Assembly (NCBI GenBank): GCA_964597685.1
Contig: CAZQZC010000050.1
Span: 1-17,761, forward strand
DNA: 17,761 bases
Reading direction: 5' to 3'
Origin: JBCBTJ01 sp964597685
GTDB lineage: Bacteria > Pseudomonadota > Alphaproteobacteria > Caulobacterales > Hyphomonadaceae
Shown piece by piece: positions 1 through 6,634 of this stretch (the stretch's first letter is position 1; every line of letters starts with the position of its first letter). A model generated the notes under the pieces. It worked only from the letters and a program-made list of their open reading frames with translations, did no database searches and had not been told where the DNA came from. A program made the position numbers and the translations under genes.

Positions 1-1080
1 GGCGTTGGAATTGTGGGCGAGGTCGGCCAGCGCATATTCAACGACGCCCGGCCCGTCGTCCGCCGTTAGGCCGATCGCTGAAAGCGTTGGCGGAATGCCG
101 ATCGCGGCGTTCAAGTCTTCGATCGCGTCGCCGAGATCGGCGTTCTCGCCGAGGCCCATCACCTGGCGCAGCCGCGCATACTTCTCGTCGGCCGCGCCGG
201 CGTTGAAGCGCAGGAGATGCGGCAGGAAGATCGCGTTCAGCGTGCCATGGTGGAGGTGTTTGTCATGCAGACGGCCGGCGGCGTGGCTGAGCGCGTGAAC
301 GCTGCCCAGGCCCTTCACGAAGGCCATCGCCCCCTCGACGCTCGCCATCATCATATGCCAGCGCGCGTCCTTGTCCGATCCATCGGCGACGGCGCGCTTC
401 AGCCAGCCCTCTCCAACGGCCCGCGCCGCCCCGTCATATCCGATCCCCTCGGCCGGTGGATGCACGCGGGGGCTCAAGACCGATTCGATATTGTGCGTGA
501 CGGCGTCCATCCCCGTCGCCGCCGTCAGATGCGCCGGCAGGCCGAGCGTGAGGTCAGGGTCGCAAATCGCGGTCGCCGGGATCAGGTGCGGCGAGGCGAA
601 AGTCTCCTTCCGGCCGTTCTCCAGCGTCAGGATCATGCCGACCGACACTTCGGAGCCGGTGCCGGAGGTCGTGGGGATGGCGACCAGCGGTGGGATCTTC
701 CCGATCTTACTCGCCCCGCCGGTGAGGGCGGCGTAGGTTTCGACCGGCTCCGGGTGGGCGGCCATCAAGCCGACGCCCTTCGCCATGTCCATAGACGATC
801 CCCCGCCCACGGCGACGATCCCGTCGGCGCCAGAGGCGGTGTAAGCGTCGGCGGCCTGTTTACATTGCGTTTCCAGCGGATTGGCCTCGGTCTCGGCGAA
901 CACGCCGGCCACCGGCATGTCCAGCGCGTCCTCGACTTGGGCGAGGATGCCGACCGCCTTGATACCTGGATCCGTCACAATGAACGGGCGCGAAACGCCC
1001 AAGGATTTCAGCGTCTTGCCAAGCCGCGCCAGCGCGCCGTGCCCGAACACGCAAGTCGTAAGATAGTTCATAACGATCAT
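1..1080 (-). CDS. Iron-containing alcohol dehydrogenase (3' end cut off by window edge)
   Basis: NAD(P)-dependent group III alcohol dehydrogenase, a cytosolic oxidoreductase interconverting alcohols and aldehydes or ketones. The window holds 360 codons without a stop; the family is usually about 380 residues, so only the last 20 or so are missing. Visible motifs are the nucleotide-binding AVGGGSSMDMAKG (residues 90-102), PTTSGTGSE (136-144), and metal ligands D192 and H196 in GMDAVTHNIES, H262 in VHALSH, and one of H277/H278 in LHHGTLNA. The LHHGTLNA form resembles a proteobacterial subfamily distinct from FucO, so the substrate cannot be named. The start at 1080 is preceded by GGAGG five bases upstream; an in-frame ATG at 1071 is less well placed. 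It is divergent from the exported protein at 1254, with 173 bp between them. Family assignment is secure, substrate unknown. Confidence 0.93.
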   Translation of the reverse strand, partial: MIVMNYLTTCVFGHGALARLGKTLKSLGVSRPFIVTDPGIKAVGILAQVEDALDMPVAGVFAETEANPLETQCKQAADAYTASGADGIVAVGGGSSMDMAKGVGLMAAHPEPVETYAALTGGASKIGKIPPLVAIPTTSGTGSEVSVGMILTLENGRKETFASPHLIPATAICDPDLTLGLPAHLTAATGMDAVTHNIESVLSPRVHPPAEGIGYDGAARAVGEGWLKRAVADGSDKDARWHMMMASVEGAMAFVKGLGSVHALSHAAGRLHDKHLHHGTLNAIFLPHLLRFNAGAADEKYARLRQVMGLGENADLGDAIEDLNAAIGIPPTLSAIGLTADDGPGVVEYALADLAHNSNA

Positions 1081-1253
1081 GGCGGCCTCCCGGATGTCTC
1101 TCTGTCGAGCAAACCCCGTCGCGCCGCAGCGGGCAAGGGCGGATTTCGGGTGTGGATCATCCCGCCGGCGGCTTCGCACCCCCTCTCGACCGAATGTCGG
1201 CTTGACCTCGCCGTATTCATCCCAGACGGTCTGACCGGGCGGCGAAAGGGACG

Positions 1254-1664
1254 ATGACGATGAATCTGCGGGCGATCGCGATGGGCGGGGTGTTGGCGCT
1301 GGGATTATGTGCGGGCGCTGGCGCGCAGACGCGCTGCTTTTTCTTCGCCGACGACGTCACCGACGAGGGCGTTGAGCTGACCCGCGCGCCGGACGGCACC
1401 TTTTGGGGCCAGCATTTCGGAAACATCCATTCCGAAGCGCAGGGCTATTACGCCTCATTCGAAACATGGCTGATCGACGGGACGCGCGGTCCGGACGGAC
1501 GCGTGACGTTCGAGACGATCACACTGGTCGACGGCGACACCCAATATGGCGACGATGTCTGGACCCTCGGCGACGCCGTCGGCCCGGCCAGCCGCGCGCC
1601 CTATCTCCAGCCGGCCCCGTGCACCGGGTTGGACGAGAAAGTGTTCGGGCCGGCGCCGGACTAG
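1254..1664 (+). CDS. Small exported protein of unknown function
   Basis: A 136-residue protein that I do not recognise. Residues 1-24 look like a Sec signal peptide: basic MTMNLR, a hydrophobic stretch from about 7 to 19, then AGAGA followed by Q25 as a likely signal peptidase I site. The Cys in LGLC is not in a valid lipobox because Leu precedes it. The mature part is acidic, rich in Gly and aromatic residues, with a Cys near each end (C28 and C123) that could form a disulfide in the periplasm. The start at 1254 has only a weak AAAGGG upstream, and a second in-frame ATG lies at 1260. It stands 110 bp before the ABC ATPase and may or may not be cotranscribed. No enzymatic motif is visible. 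Confidence 0.7.
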   Translation: MTMNLRAIAMGGVLALGLCAGAGAQTRCFFFADDVTDEGVELTRAPDGTFWGQHFGNIHSEAQGYYASFETWLIDGTRGPDGRVTFETITLVDGDTQYGDDVWTLGDAVGPASRAPYLQPAPCTGLDEKVFGPAPD

Positions 1665-1774
1665 GTCGGGCGGAGCGGAGCGCGATCCCTGCGCGCCAGG
1701 CGCCGTTTCCGATTGACTTTGTCGTGTGAGGCGAGGCGAATTCGCTGGTCTTTTGCAAGTGCTCCGAACCGCCC

Positions 1775-3595
1775 ATGATCGATCCGCCGCCGCCAATCCT
1801 GGACATCCGGTCCCTGACCATCGATTTCGACACGCCCGACGGCGCGGTCCACGCCGTCAAGGGGATCGATCTCGACATACGGCCGGGCGAGTGTCTGGGG
1901 GTGGTGGGCGAGAGCGGATCGGGGAAAAGCCAGACGGCGCTTTCCGCCATGGGCCTCTTGGCGGCGAACGGGCGCGCGTCGGGCGAGATCCTGTTCAACG
2001 GGGCGGATCTGCTCTCCGCGAACGCGAAGACCCTGCGCGACATTCGCGGCGCCAAACTCTCCATGATTTTCCAGGACCCGCTCACCTCGCTGACCCCGCA
2101 TATGAGCGTCGGCGCGCAGATGCGCGAGACGCTGAAGGTCCATAAGGGGATCCGGGGCGAGGCCGCGGATAAGCTCTGCGTCGATTGGCTGGAGAATGTC
2201 CGCATTCCCGAGGCGCGCCGGCGCATGGACCAGTTCCCGCATGAGCTCTCGGGCGGTATGCGCCAACGGGTGATGATCGCCATCGCCATGTTGTGCGGGC
2301 CTGAACTCTTGCTCGCCGACGAGCCGACCACGGCGCTGGATGTCACGGTCCAGGCCCAGGTTTTGGAGCTGATGGACGAGATCAAGCGCGAGACCGGGGC
2401 CTCGATCCTGCTGATCACGCACAATATGGGCGTTGTGGCGCGCATGTGCGACCGGGTTGTCGTCATGCGCCATGGTGAAATCGTTGAGCGCGGCGGCGTG
2501 GACGACATCTTCTACGCGCCGCAGCACGCCTACACGCAAATGCTGCTCGACGCCGTGCCCCGGCTCGACCAGCCGGACCGCGGCGGTCGCCCGGTGCTCG
2601 GCCCTGCGCCGGGGGCGGAGGCCGACACCCTGCTCGACGTGCAAGACATGCGGGTGCATTTCCCGGTGAAGGCCGGCGGCGGCCTGTTCGGCAAGACCAA
2701 GCCCTTGAAGGCGGTGAACGGCGTCTCGTTCGATCTCAAAGCCGGCGAGACGCTAGGCGTTGTCGGCGAGTCCGGGTGCGGGAAGTCGACCTTGGCGCGC
2801 GCCGTCCTGCGCCTCATCGAACCGACGGACGGGGCGGTCGCCTGGATGGGCGCGAACCTCACCGACGCCGACCGGGCGGAGATGAACCGGCTGAGGTCCG
2901 ACCTGCAGATCGTGTTCCAGGACCCGCTGGCGAGCCTCGACCCGCGCATGAGCATCGGCAAATCGATTGCCGAGCCGCTGACCGTCCACGCCGCGCACCT
3001 GTCGCGCGCCGAGCGGGAGGCGAAGGTGGCGGAGATCCTGCCCAAGGTCGGGCTCGATCCGAACCTCATCAATCGCTACCCGCACGAATTGTCCGGCGGC
3101 CAGAACCAGCGCGTGGGCATTGCGCGCGCCATGATCCTGGAGCCGAAACTGGTGGTCTGCGACGAGGCGGTCTCCGCCCTCGACGTGTCGGTCCAGGCCC
3201 AGGTGATTGATCTCTTGATCCAGCTCCAGCGGGATTTCGGCCTGTCGATGATCTTCATCTCCCACGATTTGGCCGTCGTGCGCGAGATCAGCCATCGGGT
3301 GATGGTGCTTTATCTCGGCCGGGTGGTTGAGCTCGCTGGGCGTGACGCCATTTACGAGAACGCCCGCCATCCTTACACGCAGGCCCTCATCGCCGCTGTG
3401 CCGAACGCGGATCCCAAGTCGGAGCGCGCGCGAGAGCGGGTGAAGCTGTCCGGCGACCTGCCGAGCCCGCTCGACACCCGCGCCAGCCTCCGCTTCCTCA
3501 AGTCAAAGCTGATCGACGACCCTGACGCGGAGCAATATGAGCCGCTCCTGGAAGCGGTTGGAGAGGGGCATTTCGTGGCGGAGTTCGACGGCTGA
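1775..3595 (+). CDS. Peptide/nickel-type ABC importer, fused double ATP-binding subunit
   Basis: A 606-residue cytoplasmic ATPase with two complete ABC domains, the layout of GsiA and YejF, which power uptake of peptides or related solutes through two permeases and a periplasmic binding protein. Domain 1 (about 6-255): Walker A GESGSGKS 45-52, Q-loop Q100, signature LSGGM 158-162, Walker B LLLADEP 178-184, switch H216. Domain 2 (about 285-545): Walker A GESGCGKST 331-339, Q382, signature LSGGQ 439-443, Walker B ending DEA 463-465, switch H497. Both domains carry the HxYTQ oligopeptide-transporter motif after the ATPase core. The tail reads LPSPLDTRASLRFL, where OppD/DppD-type proteins usually have a PSGCxFxPRCP cysteine motif. 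No permease or binding-protein gene is adjacent. No clear ribosome-binding site precedes the ATG. Function class certain, substrate unknown. Confidence 0.95.
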   Translation: MIDPPPPILDIRSLTIDFDTPDGAVHAVKGIDLDIRPGECLGVVGESGSGKSQTALSAMGLLAANGRASGEILFNGADLLSANAKTLRDIRGAKLSMIFQDPLTSLTPHMSVGAQMRETLKVHKGIRGEAADKLCVDWLENVRIPEARRRMDQFPHELSGGMRQRVMIAIAMLCGPELLLADEPTTALDVTVQAQVLELMDEIKRETGASILLITHNMGVVARMCDRVVVMRHGEIVERGGVDDIFYAPQHAYTQMLLDAVPRLDQPDRGGRPVLGPAPGAEADTLLDVQDMRVHFPVKAGGGLFGKTKPLKAVNGVSFDLKAGETLGVVGESGCGKSTLARAVLRLIEPTDGAVAWMGANLTDADRAEMNRLRSDLQIVFQDPLASLDPRMSIGKSIAEPLTVHAAHLSRAEREAKVAEILPKVGLDPNLINRYPHELSGGQNQRVGIARAMILEPKLVVCDEAVSALDVSVQAQVIDLLIQLQRDFGLSMIFISHDLAVVREISHRVMVLYLGRVVELAGRDAIYENARHPYTQALIAAVPNADPKSERARERVKLSGDLPSPLDTRASLRFLKSKLIDDPDAEQYEPLLEAVGEGHFVAEFDG

Positions 3596-3610
3596 TCCCG
3601 GCGTGCAGGA

Positions 3611-3946
3611 TCAAGCGGCGACCAACGCCTGCACCAATTTGGCTTCAAGAAGCGCTGCCGTCTTCGCAATAATGGCGGCCCGCGTACGTTTCGGCGGGCA
3701 GGCTTCGCCGTCGATCCAGCGCGTTACGGTGGACGGGGAGACGCGAAACTCTTCCGCGAGGTCGGACTTTTGAAACCCAAACGCCAACGCCTCGTTCAGG
3801 GCCGGGGCGAAGGCGGATTTGTACTCACCTTGATACGATTTCAGATGCTCAATCGCCCTATCAAGCCTATTGAGTCGCAATTTAAGCAGGTTGGACCGCC
3901 AAGACGCCTCGTCCTCACTGGTTGAGTTTTCTGCTGGCGTTGGCAT
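3611..3946 (-). CDS. Helix-turn-helix transcriptional regulator, 111 aa
   Basis: A small DNA-binding protein. Residues 57-92 fit an XRE/Cro-like helix-turn-helix: FGFQKSDLAEEFRVSPSTVTRWIDG, followed by a basic PPKRTRA segment. The N-terminal half (16-50) is charged and helical and may mediate dimerisation. The start at 3946 is chosen because GGAGA lies about seven bases upstream; the frame stays open to about 4201, but that extension overlaps the divergent acetyltransferase gene and has no better start. The gene converges on the ABC ATPase (15 bp between stops) and diverges from the acetyltransferase. The gene and its upstream region look AT-richer than the neighbours, a possible sign of later acquisition. 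A plausible promoter (3999-4027) and a palindrome next to it suggest autoregulation, which is inference. Confidence 0.82.
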   Translation of the reverse strand: MPTPAENSTSEDEASWRSNLLKLRLNRLDRAIEHLKSYQGEYKSAFAPALNEALAFGFQKSDLAEEFRVSPSTVTRWIDGEACPPKRTRAAIIAKTAALLEAKLVQALVAA

Positions 3947-3998
3947 TTGAGGTCTCCTAAACTTCACCCAACAACGACTGGGCCGCACGCATCGGACC

Positions 3999-4027
3999 AA
4001 CATAGAACGGCGCGCCAAAAAATGCAA
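3999..4027 (-). promoter_or_regulatory. Candidate sigma-70-type promoter of the HTH regulator gene
   Basis: Read on the minus strand, TTGCAT (4027-4022) and TATGTT (4004-3999) are separated by exactly 17 bases. They match the -35 and -10 consensus at 3/6 and 4/6 positions. The expected transcript start is about 45 bases upstream of the regulator's ATG at 3946. The -35 box abuts the palindrome at 4027-4050. Confidence 0.4.
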
Positions 4028-4786
4028 GATTTTTCCATATGGGAAAATCTGCCGTATCGATTGAGGGGCGATTTGGTTCTTCCGAGGTTCACAATACGTG
4101 AAGCGCGCGCCAATGAAATCGCCGTTGCGCGGGCGTTTTACGCCAAGCATCCCGATCCCCATGTCATGCCCCGCGCCGAAGACGTGCTGCGGGCCGCCCA
4201 AGAGGACGGCGCCCTGTTTTGCGCTGAACTCGCGGCTTATCCCGAGGGGGCAAGTGCGCCGCAGATTGCTTACGGAGTCGGAGATTGGATTGCGATTTCA
4301 GGGGCTTATCGCGCCGTCTATGATGGCGTCCGGCTGTTCGAGAACGGTGGGTCGATCGTGTCGACGCCTTATCGCGGCTTTAGCGTGCACAAGCTTCTCC
4401 ACGCCGCGCGGATTCTGACTGTGAAGATTATGCAGGCCGGCGCCTATGATCGCATTTTCGGCGCGATCATCGCGCCGAACAATCCGTCGAAAAAGAACCT
4501 TCTCCGCGCGGGCTTCGCCATCTGGTCAGATCCGCCGGCCGCGCTTCGCGCTGAAAGAGACCCCTATGCAACCGGGCCTGGCAGCCAGATCGAGTATTTT
4601 TGCTTCCCAGACAGCGCTCTGCCGGCGCTGGCCAGGTTCCTGCTGGACGTGAAGCGTGACGGCGAACTCACCCGCGACGGACGCGCCCCGGTCGGTTTCG
4701 ACTTCGATCTGCGCATCCTCAAGGACGACATCCTCGGCGACGTGGAAGAGATCGCCGAGGGTCGTTTCGACGGTGCGCCTCTTTAG
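4022..4786 (+). CDS. GNAT-family N-acetyltransferase
   Basis: A 254-residue protein whose first two thirds fit the GNAT fold, which transfers an acetyl group from acetyl-CoA to an amine. RFTIREARANEI (22-33) is the typical beta1-alpha1 opening, STPYRGFSVHKLL (114-126) corresponds to the pyrophosphate-binding motif A, and N153/S156 with AGF (163-165) form the usual alpha4 and final-strand signature. The C-terminal 80 residues are an acidic extension of unknown role. Start choice is uncertain: ATG 4022 has no ribosome-binding site, whereas in-frame TTG 4073 has GAGGGG four bases upstream, begins right before the GNAT fold, and would leave the palindrome at 4027-4050 intergenic. The gene is divergent from the HTH regulator and its stop is 2 bp from that of the UrcA-like gene. 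Substrate unknown. Confidence 0.78.
   Translation: MQDFSIWENLPYRLRGDLVLPRFTIREARANEIAVARAFYAKHPDPHVMPRAEDVLRAAQEDGALFCAELAAYPEGASAPQIAYGVGDWIAISGAYRAVYDGVRLFENGGSIVSTPYRGFSVHKLLHAARILTVKIMQAGAYDRIFGAIIAPNNPSKKNLLRAGFAIWSDPPAALRAERDPYATGPGSQIEYFCFPDSALPALARFLLDVKRDGELTRDGRAPVGFDFDLRILKDDILGDVEEIAEGRFDGAPL
4027..4050. promoter_or_regulatory. 24-bp near-perfect palindrome, candidate operator
   Basis: The left half AGATTTTTCCAT (4027-4038) and right half ATGGGAAAATCT (4039-4050) are reverse complements except at one position per arm. It sits beside the predicted -35 box of the regulator gene. It lies either just upstream of the acetyltransferase start (if that is TTG 4073) or across its first codons (if ATG 4022). 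Its size, symmetry and place between a regulator and its divergent neighbour are those of an operator for a dimeric helix-turn-helix protein. Binding is inferred. Confidence 0.55.
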
Positions 4787-4788
4787 GC

Positions 4789-5139
4789 TCAGCCTCGGTC
4801 GCCGCCGTAATCCATCACGATCCGGTCTCCGGTTCGGCGGTGATGAACCTCCGCGACCGTGTCCATGCTGATGTCGCGGATGGCGCGCACCATGGCGTCT
4901 TCGACGCAGGCGTTGATCGCGCGCCGCTCGCTAAGCGGCATGCGGCCCGAGCGGTGGTCGCACACATCGCGCGCGGCGGATTTGATCTTCCGATAGAGCT
5001 GCTCGGCGTCCTCCATCTCGTAGAGGTCCATTCCGGAATAATCGACCGTTCTGGTCTTCATGTCCGATGGCGGTTCGGCGAAAGCTGGCAAAGCGAGCGC
5101 GGCGACGCCGCAGGCGGCGGACAGGATATAGCGGGTCAT
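4789..5139 (-). CDS. UrcA-family exported protein
   Basis: A 116-residue protein matching the UrcA family: signal peptide MTRYILSAACGVAALALPAFA (1-21), then TVDYSGMDLYEMEDAEQLYRKI with a conserved Cys (C60) and a second Cys (C78) in the NACVEDAMVRAI segment. The pattern of a V-Y-D/S-L opening strand, an LYRRI-like helix and two cysteines is typical of these periplasmic proteins of alphaproteobacteria, whose function is not established. The start at 5139 has AAGGA seven bases upstream; the frame is open further upstream but that part has no coding character. The gene converges on the acetyltransferase with a 2-bp gap. Its upstream region holds two dyads (5180-5191, 5194-5211), so expression is probably regulated. 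Confidence 0.83.
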   Translation of the reverse strand: MTRYILSAACGVAALALPAFAEPPSDMKTRTVDYSGMDLYEMEDAEQLYRKIKSAARDVCDHRSGRMPLSERRAINACVEDAMVRAIRDISMDTVAEVHHRRTGDRIVMDYGGDRG

Positions 5140-5179
5140 GATCGATCCTTTCAGATCTCTTCCCCACTGAACCGCCGCA

Positions 5180-5191
5180 CTACATATGTAG
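5180..5191. promoter_or_regulatory. Perfect 12-bp palindrome upstream of the UrcA-like gene
   Basis: CTACATATGTAG is its own reverse complement and lies about 40-52 bases upstream of the UrcA-like start. On the minus strand it contains TACATA and TATGTA, so it could overlap a -10 element or be an operator. I see no convincing -35 box at the right spacing. Confidence 0.35.
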
Positions 5192-5193
5192 CA

Positions 5194-5211
5194 CAGACCA
5201 GAGCTGGTCTG
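5194..5211. promoter_or_regulatory. 18-bp inverted repeat, candidate operator
   Basis: CAGACCAG (5194-5201) and CTGGTCTG (5204-5211) are perfect reverse complements around a 2-bp centre. The element lies 55-72 bases upstream of the UrcA-like start, where an upstream activator or a repressor could act. The size would suit a TetR- or MarR-like dimer, but no such regulator is encoded nearby. Confidence 0.4.
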
Positions 5212-5228
5212 CATTAATCCTTGGACAG

Positions 5229-5260
5229 AAACCGGCGGAGCCCAATCGCTCCGCCGGTTT
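5229..5260 (-). terminator. Strong hairpin terminator for the gene at 5282-6343
   Basis: A perfect 13-bp stem: AAACCGGCGGAGC (5229-5241) pairs with GCTCCGCCGGTTT (5248-5260) around a 6-base loop. It begins 21 bases after the stop of the minus-strand gene. On that strand the stem ends in GGTTTCTGT, a short U tract. It should insulate the UrcA-like gene downstream. Confidence 0.75.
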
Positions 5261-5281
5261 CCAATGCGCGCGGCGGCTTGT

Positions 5282-6343
5282 TCAATCCCACAGGTCGCCA
5301 AGCTCAAGGCGTTCGATCCAGGTCGCGCCGACCGGATGCGCATCGCCCGTCGCCCGGCGCTGCAGGCGTTGGACAAGCACGTTCACCGCCGGACCCACGC
5401 GGACGCCCGCCTCGCCGATTGCGGCGACGATCTCGCGAAGCGGCGCTTCGTCGAGGTCCGTGTTCGCCTTGCCCTCGGCCTCCGCCAGGCGCCAACCGGC
5501 GGCGTCCCAATTGAGCGCCACGGCTGCATTGGGCGCGCCGCGCCAGGCGAACACCGCCATGCGGCCGACGGCGATGTCGTTCGTGAAGTCCCGGAGGCAG
5601 TTCTGGAACTCCATCGCCAATGCGACGAGCTGTTTGCGCGTCTCCACACGCTCGAACGGCAGAGGCAGGCTCGGCGCCGGCGTCGGAGCCAGAAACACCT
5701 CAGGCGCAAGGTCTGCCGCCGCCATGTTGAACAGACGGTTAGCGCCCTTCGCCCGGCCCCAGCGTTCGACGAGGGCCGCCGCCGCGCGCGCTCCGCGTAT
5801 GCGCAGCGCCAGGTCATAGGCGAGCGCTAGATCCTCGGCCGCCGGCAAGTTCGGAACCGCCGCGACGATCGCCGCCTCCCGCAAGGGCGCGGGCAATGTG
5901 GCGATCGGAGCGAATCGGTCCGGCGTAACGGCGTCCAGGTGGCGGATCACGCGATTGGCGTTGGGCTCGGCGAAGAGCTCGAGGAACGTTGCATAATCCC
6001 GCGCCGCCCACAGCCGTTCGCCCATGCGGCCGAGCGCTTTGACCAGGCCCGCCGTCTCTCCGACTGGAAGGAGACGCGCGGCGACCGCTTGGTCGCGGGC
6101 GCGTTCGACAAGGGCGCGCACCTCCGGATGGTCCAGGCTCGCGCCCTCGCCAAAGCCCTTGAGCAGCATCGCCGCCGCATGGCGACGCGCCGCCGGCAGG
6201 GCGAAGAACCCATCGTGCGGCGCAGGCCATGCAAAGGCGATAAGCTCTGCAGCGTCGCCGGCTAGGAAGCGCAGAAGCGGCGTCGGCGCGCCCGCCTTAC
6301 GGAGGGCGCACGCGCCACGCGCATGTTTCAAGGCCGCTTTCAT
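5282..6343 (-). CDS. Uncharacterised protein with PcfJ-like C-terminal region
   Basis: A 353-residue soluble protein rich in Ala, Arg and Leu. Residues 1-225 look all-helical and are not recognised. Residues about 240-310 resemble the core of PcfJ-like proteins: EFQNCLRDFTNDIAVGRMAVFAWRG with N248-C249 and G260, then strand-rich NAAVALNWDAAGWRLAEAEGKAN ending at G291 and N294. PcfJ was named from a conjugative plasmid and its relatives are widespread with no settled biochemistry. The match is by eye from the NCL...G...G..N pattern. The ATG at 6343 is preceded by GGAGG seven bases upstream; the frame extends seven codons further with weaker starts. It is divergent from the nitrilase and ends at a strong hairpin (5229-5260), so it is probably transcribed alone. 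No signal peptide or membrane segment. Confidence 0.75.
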   Translation of the reverse strand: MKAALKHARGACALRKAGAPTPLLRFLAGDAAELIAFAWPAPHDGFFALPAARRHAAAMLLKGFGEGASLDHPEVRALVERARDQAVAARLLPVGETAGLVKALGRMGERLWAARDYATFLELFAEPNANRVIRHLDAVTPDRFAPIATLPAPLREAAIVAAVPNLPAAEDLALAYDLALRIRGARAAAALVERWGRAKGANRLFNMAAADLAPEVFLAPTPAPSLPLPFERVETRKQLVALAMEFQNCLRDFTNDIAVGRMAVFAWRGAPNAAVALNWDAAGWRLAEAEGKANTDLDEAPLREIVAAIGEAGVRVGPAVNVLVQRLQRRATGDAHPVGATWIERLELGDLWD

Positions 6344-6634
6344 GGCGGCGCCTCCTTCCATCACATCGCACGCGCGCCTTAATGACGCGCTTCAAGTCGC
6401 TAGACTTCGATTTTGGTGATGTCAGACGCCGCCCAGCCAACGCAGGGAGACGCCGACGCGCCCCCCGTAAAAGAGGGGCGAACAAGTCAAATTCTTGCTC
6501 GTTCGCCGCATGCGCTGGCTCCGGTTGAAACAACGGGGACCGCCCCCATTCGCGAGGTGCGTCGTATGCCGAATTCTTGTGACGAGAATGTGTCAAGTCG
6601 GGGTGTTTTCGACCATCAGACCCCCGTTTAAGGG
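6344..6634. other. Divergent intergenic region with several stem-loops, no convincing gene
   Basis: These 291 bases separate the PcfJ-like gene from the nitrilase. They hold a stem CGCCCC (6459-6464) with GGGGCG (6475-6480), overlapping a second stem GGCGAAC (6477-6483) with GTTCGCC (6501-6507) that has an inner CAAG/CTTG pairing, and smaller GTTG/CAAC and GGGG/CCCC hairpins near 6524-6545. Two open frames (6419-6631 plus, 6596-6297 minus) lack ribosome-binding sites and recognisable content. No clear -35/-10 pair was found, though TTGACT and TTGACA words occur on the minus strand near 6489 and 6596. Confidence 0.5.

Noticed and set aside
217..1257. 346-codon plus-strand frame opposite the alcohol dehydrogenase
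   Set aside because: The dehydrogenase on the other strand has every family motif; this product is Arg/Gly-rich and unrecognisable.
1713..1741. TTGACT with a 17-base gap to GCGAAT as a promoter for the ABC ATPase
   Set aside because: The -10 word matches only 3 of 6 positions, so the pair is not convincing.
1519..2659. Two long minus-strand frames opposite the ABC ATPase start
   Set aside because: Both are antisense shadows of the first ABC domain and the exported-protein gene, with biased composition.
3611..4786. HTH/GNAT pair as a type II toxin-antitoxin system
   Set aside because: GNAT toxins are about 160-180 residues and lie in one operon with the antitoxin; here the enzyme is longer and the genes are divergent.
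6297..6596. 99-codon minus-strand frame overlapping the start of the PcfJ-like gene
   Set aside because: It starts at TTG without a ribosome-binding site and overlaps the real gene start in another frame; the C-terminal part is Arg-rich shadow.
6419..6631. 70-codon plus-strand frame ending 3 bases before the nitrilase
   Set aside because: It has no ribosome-binding site, crosses the stem-loop region and shows no recognisable content.
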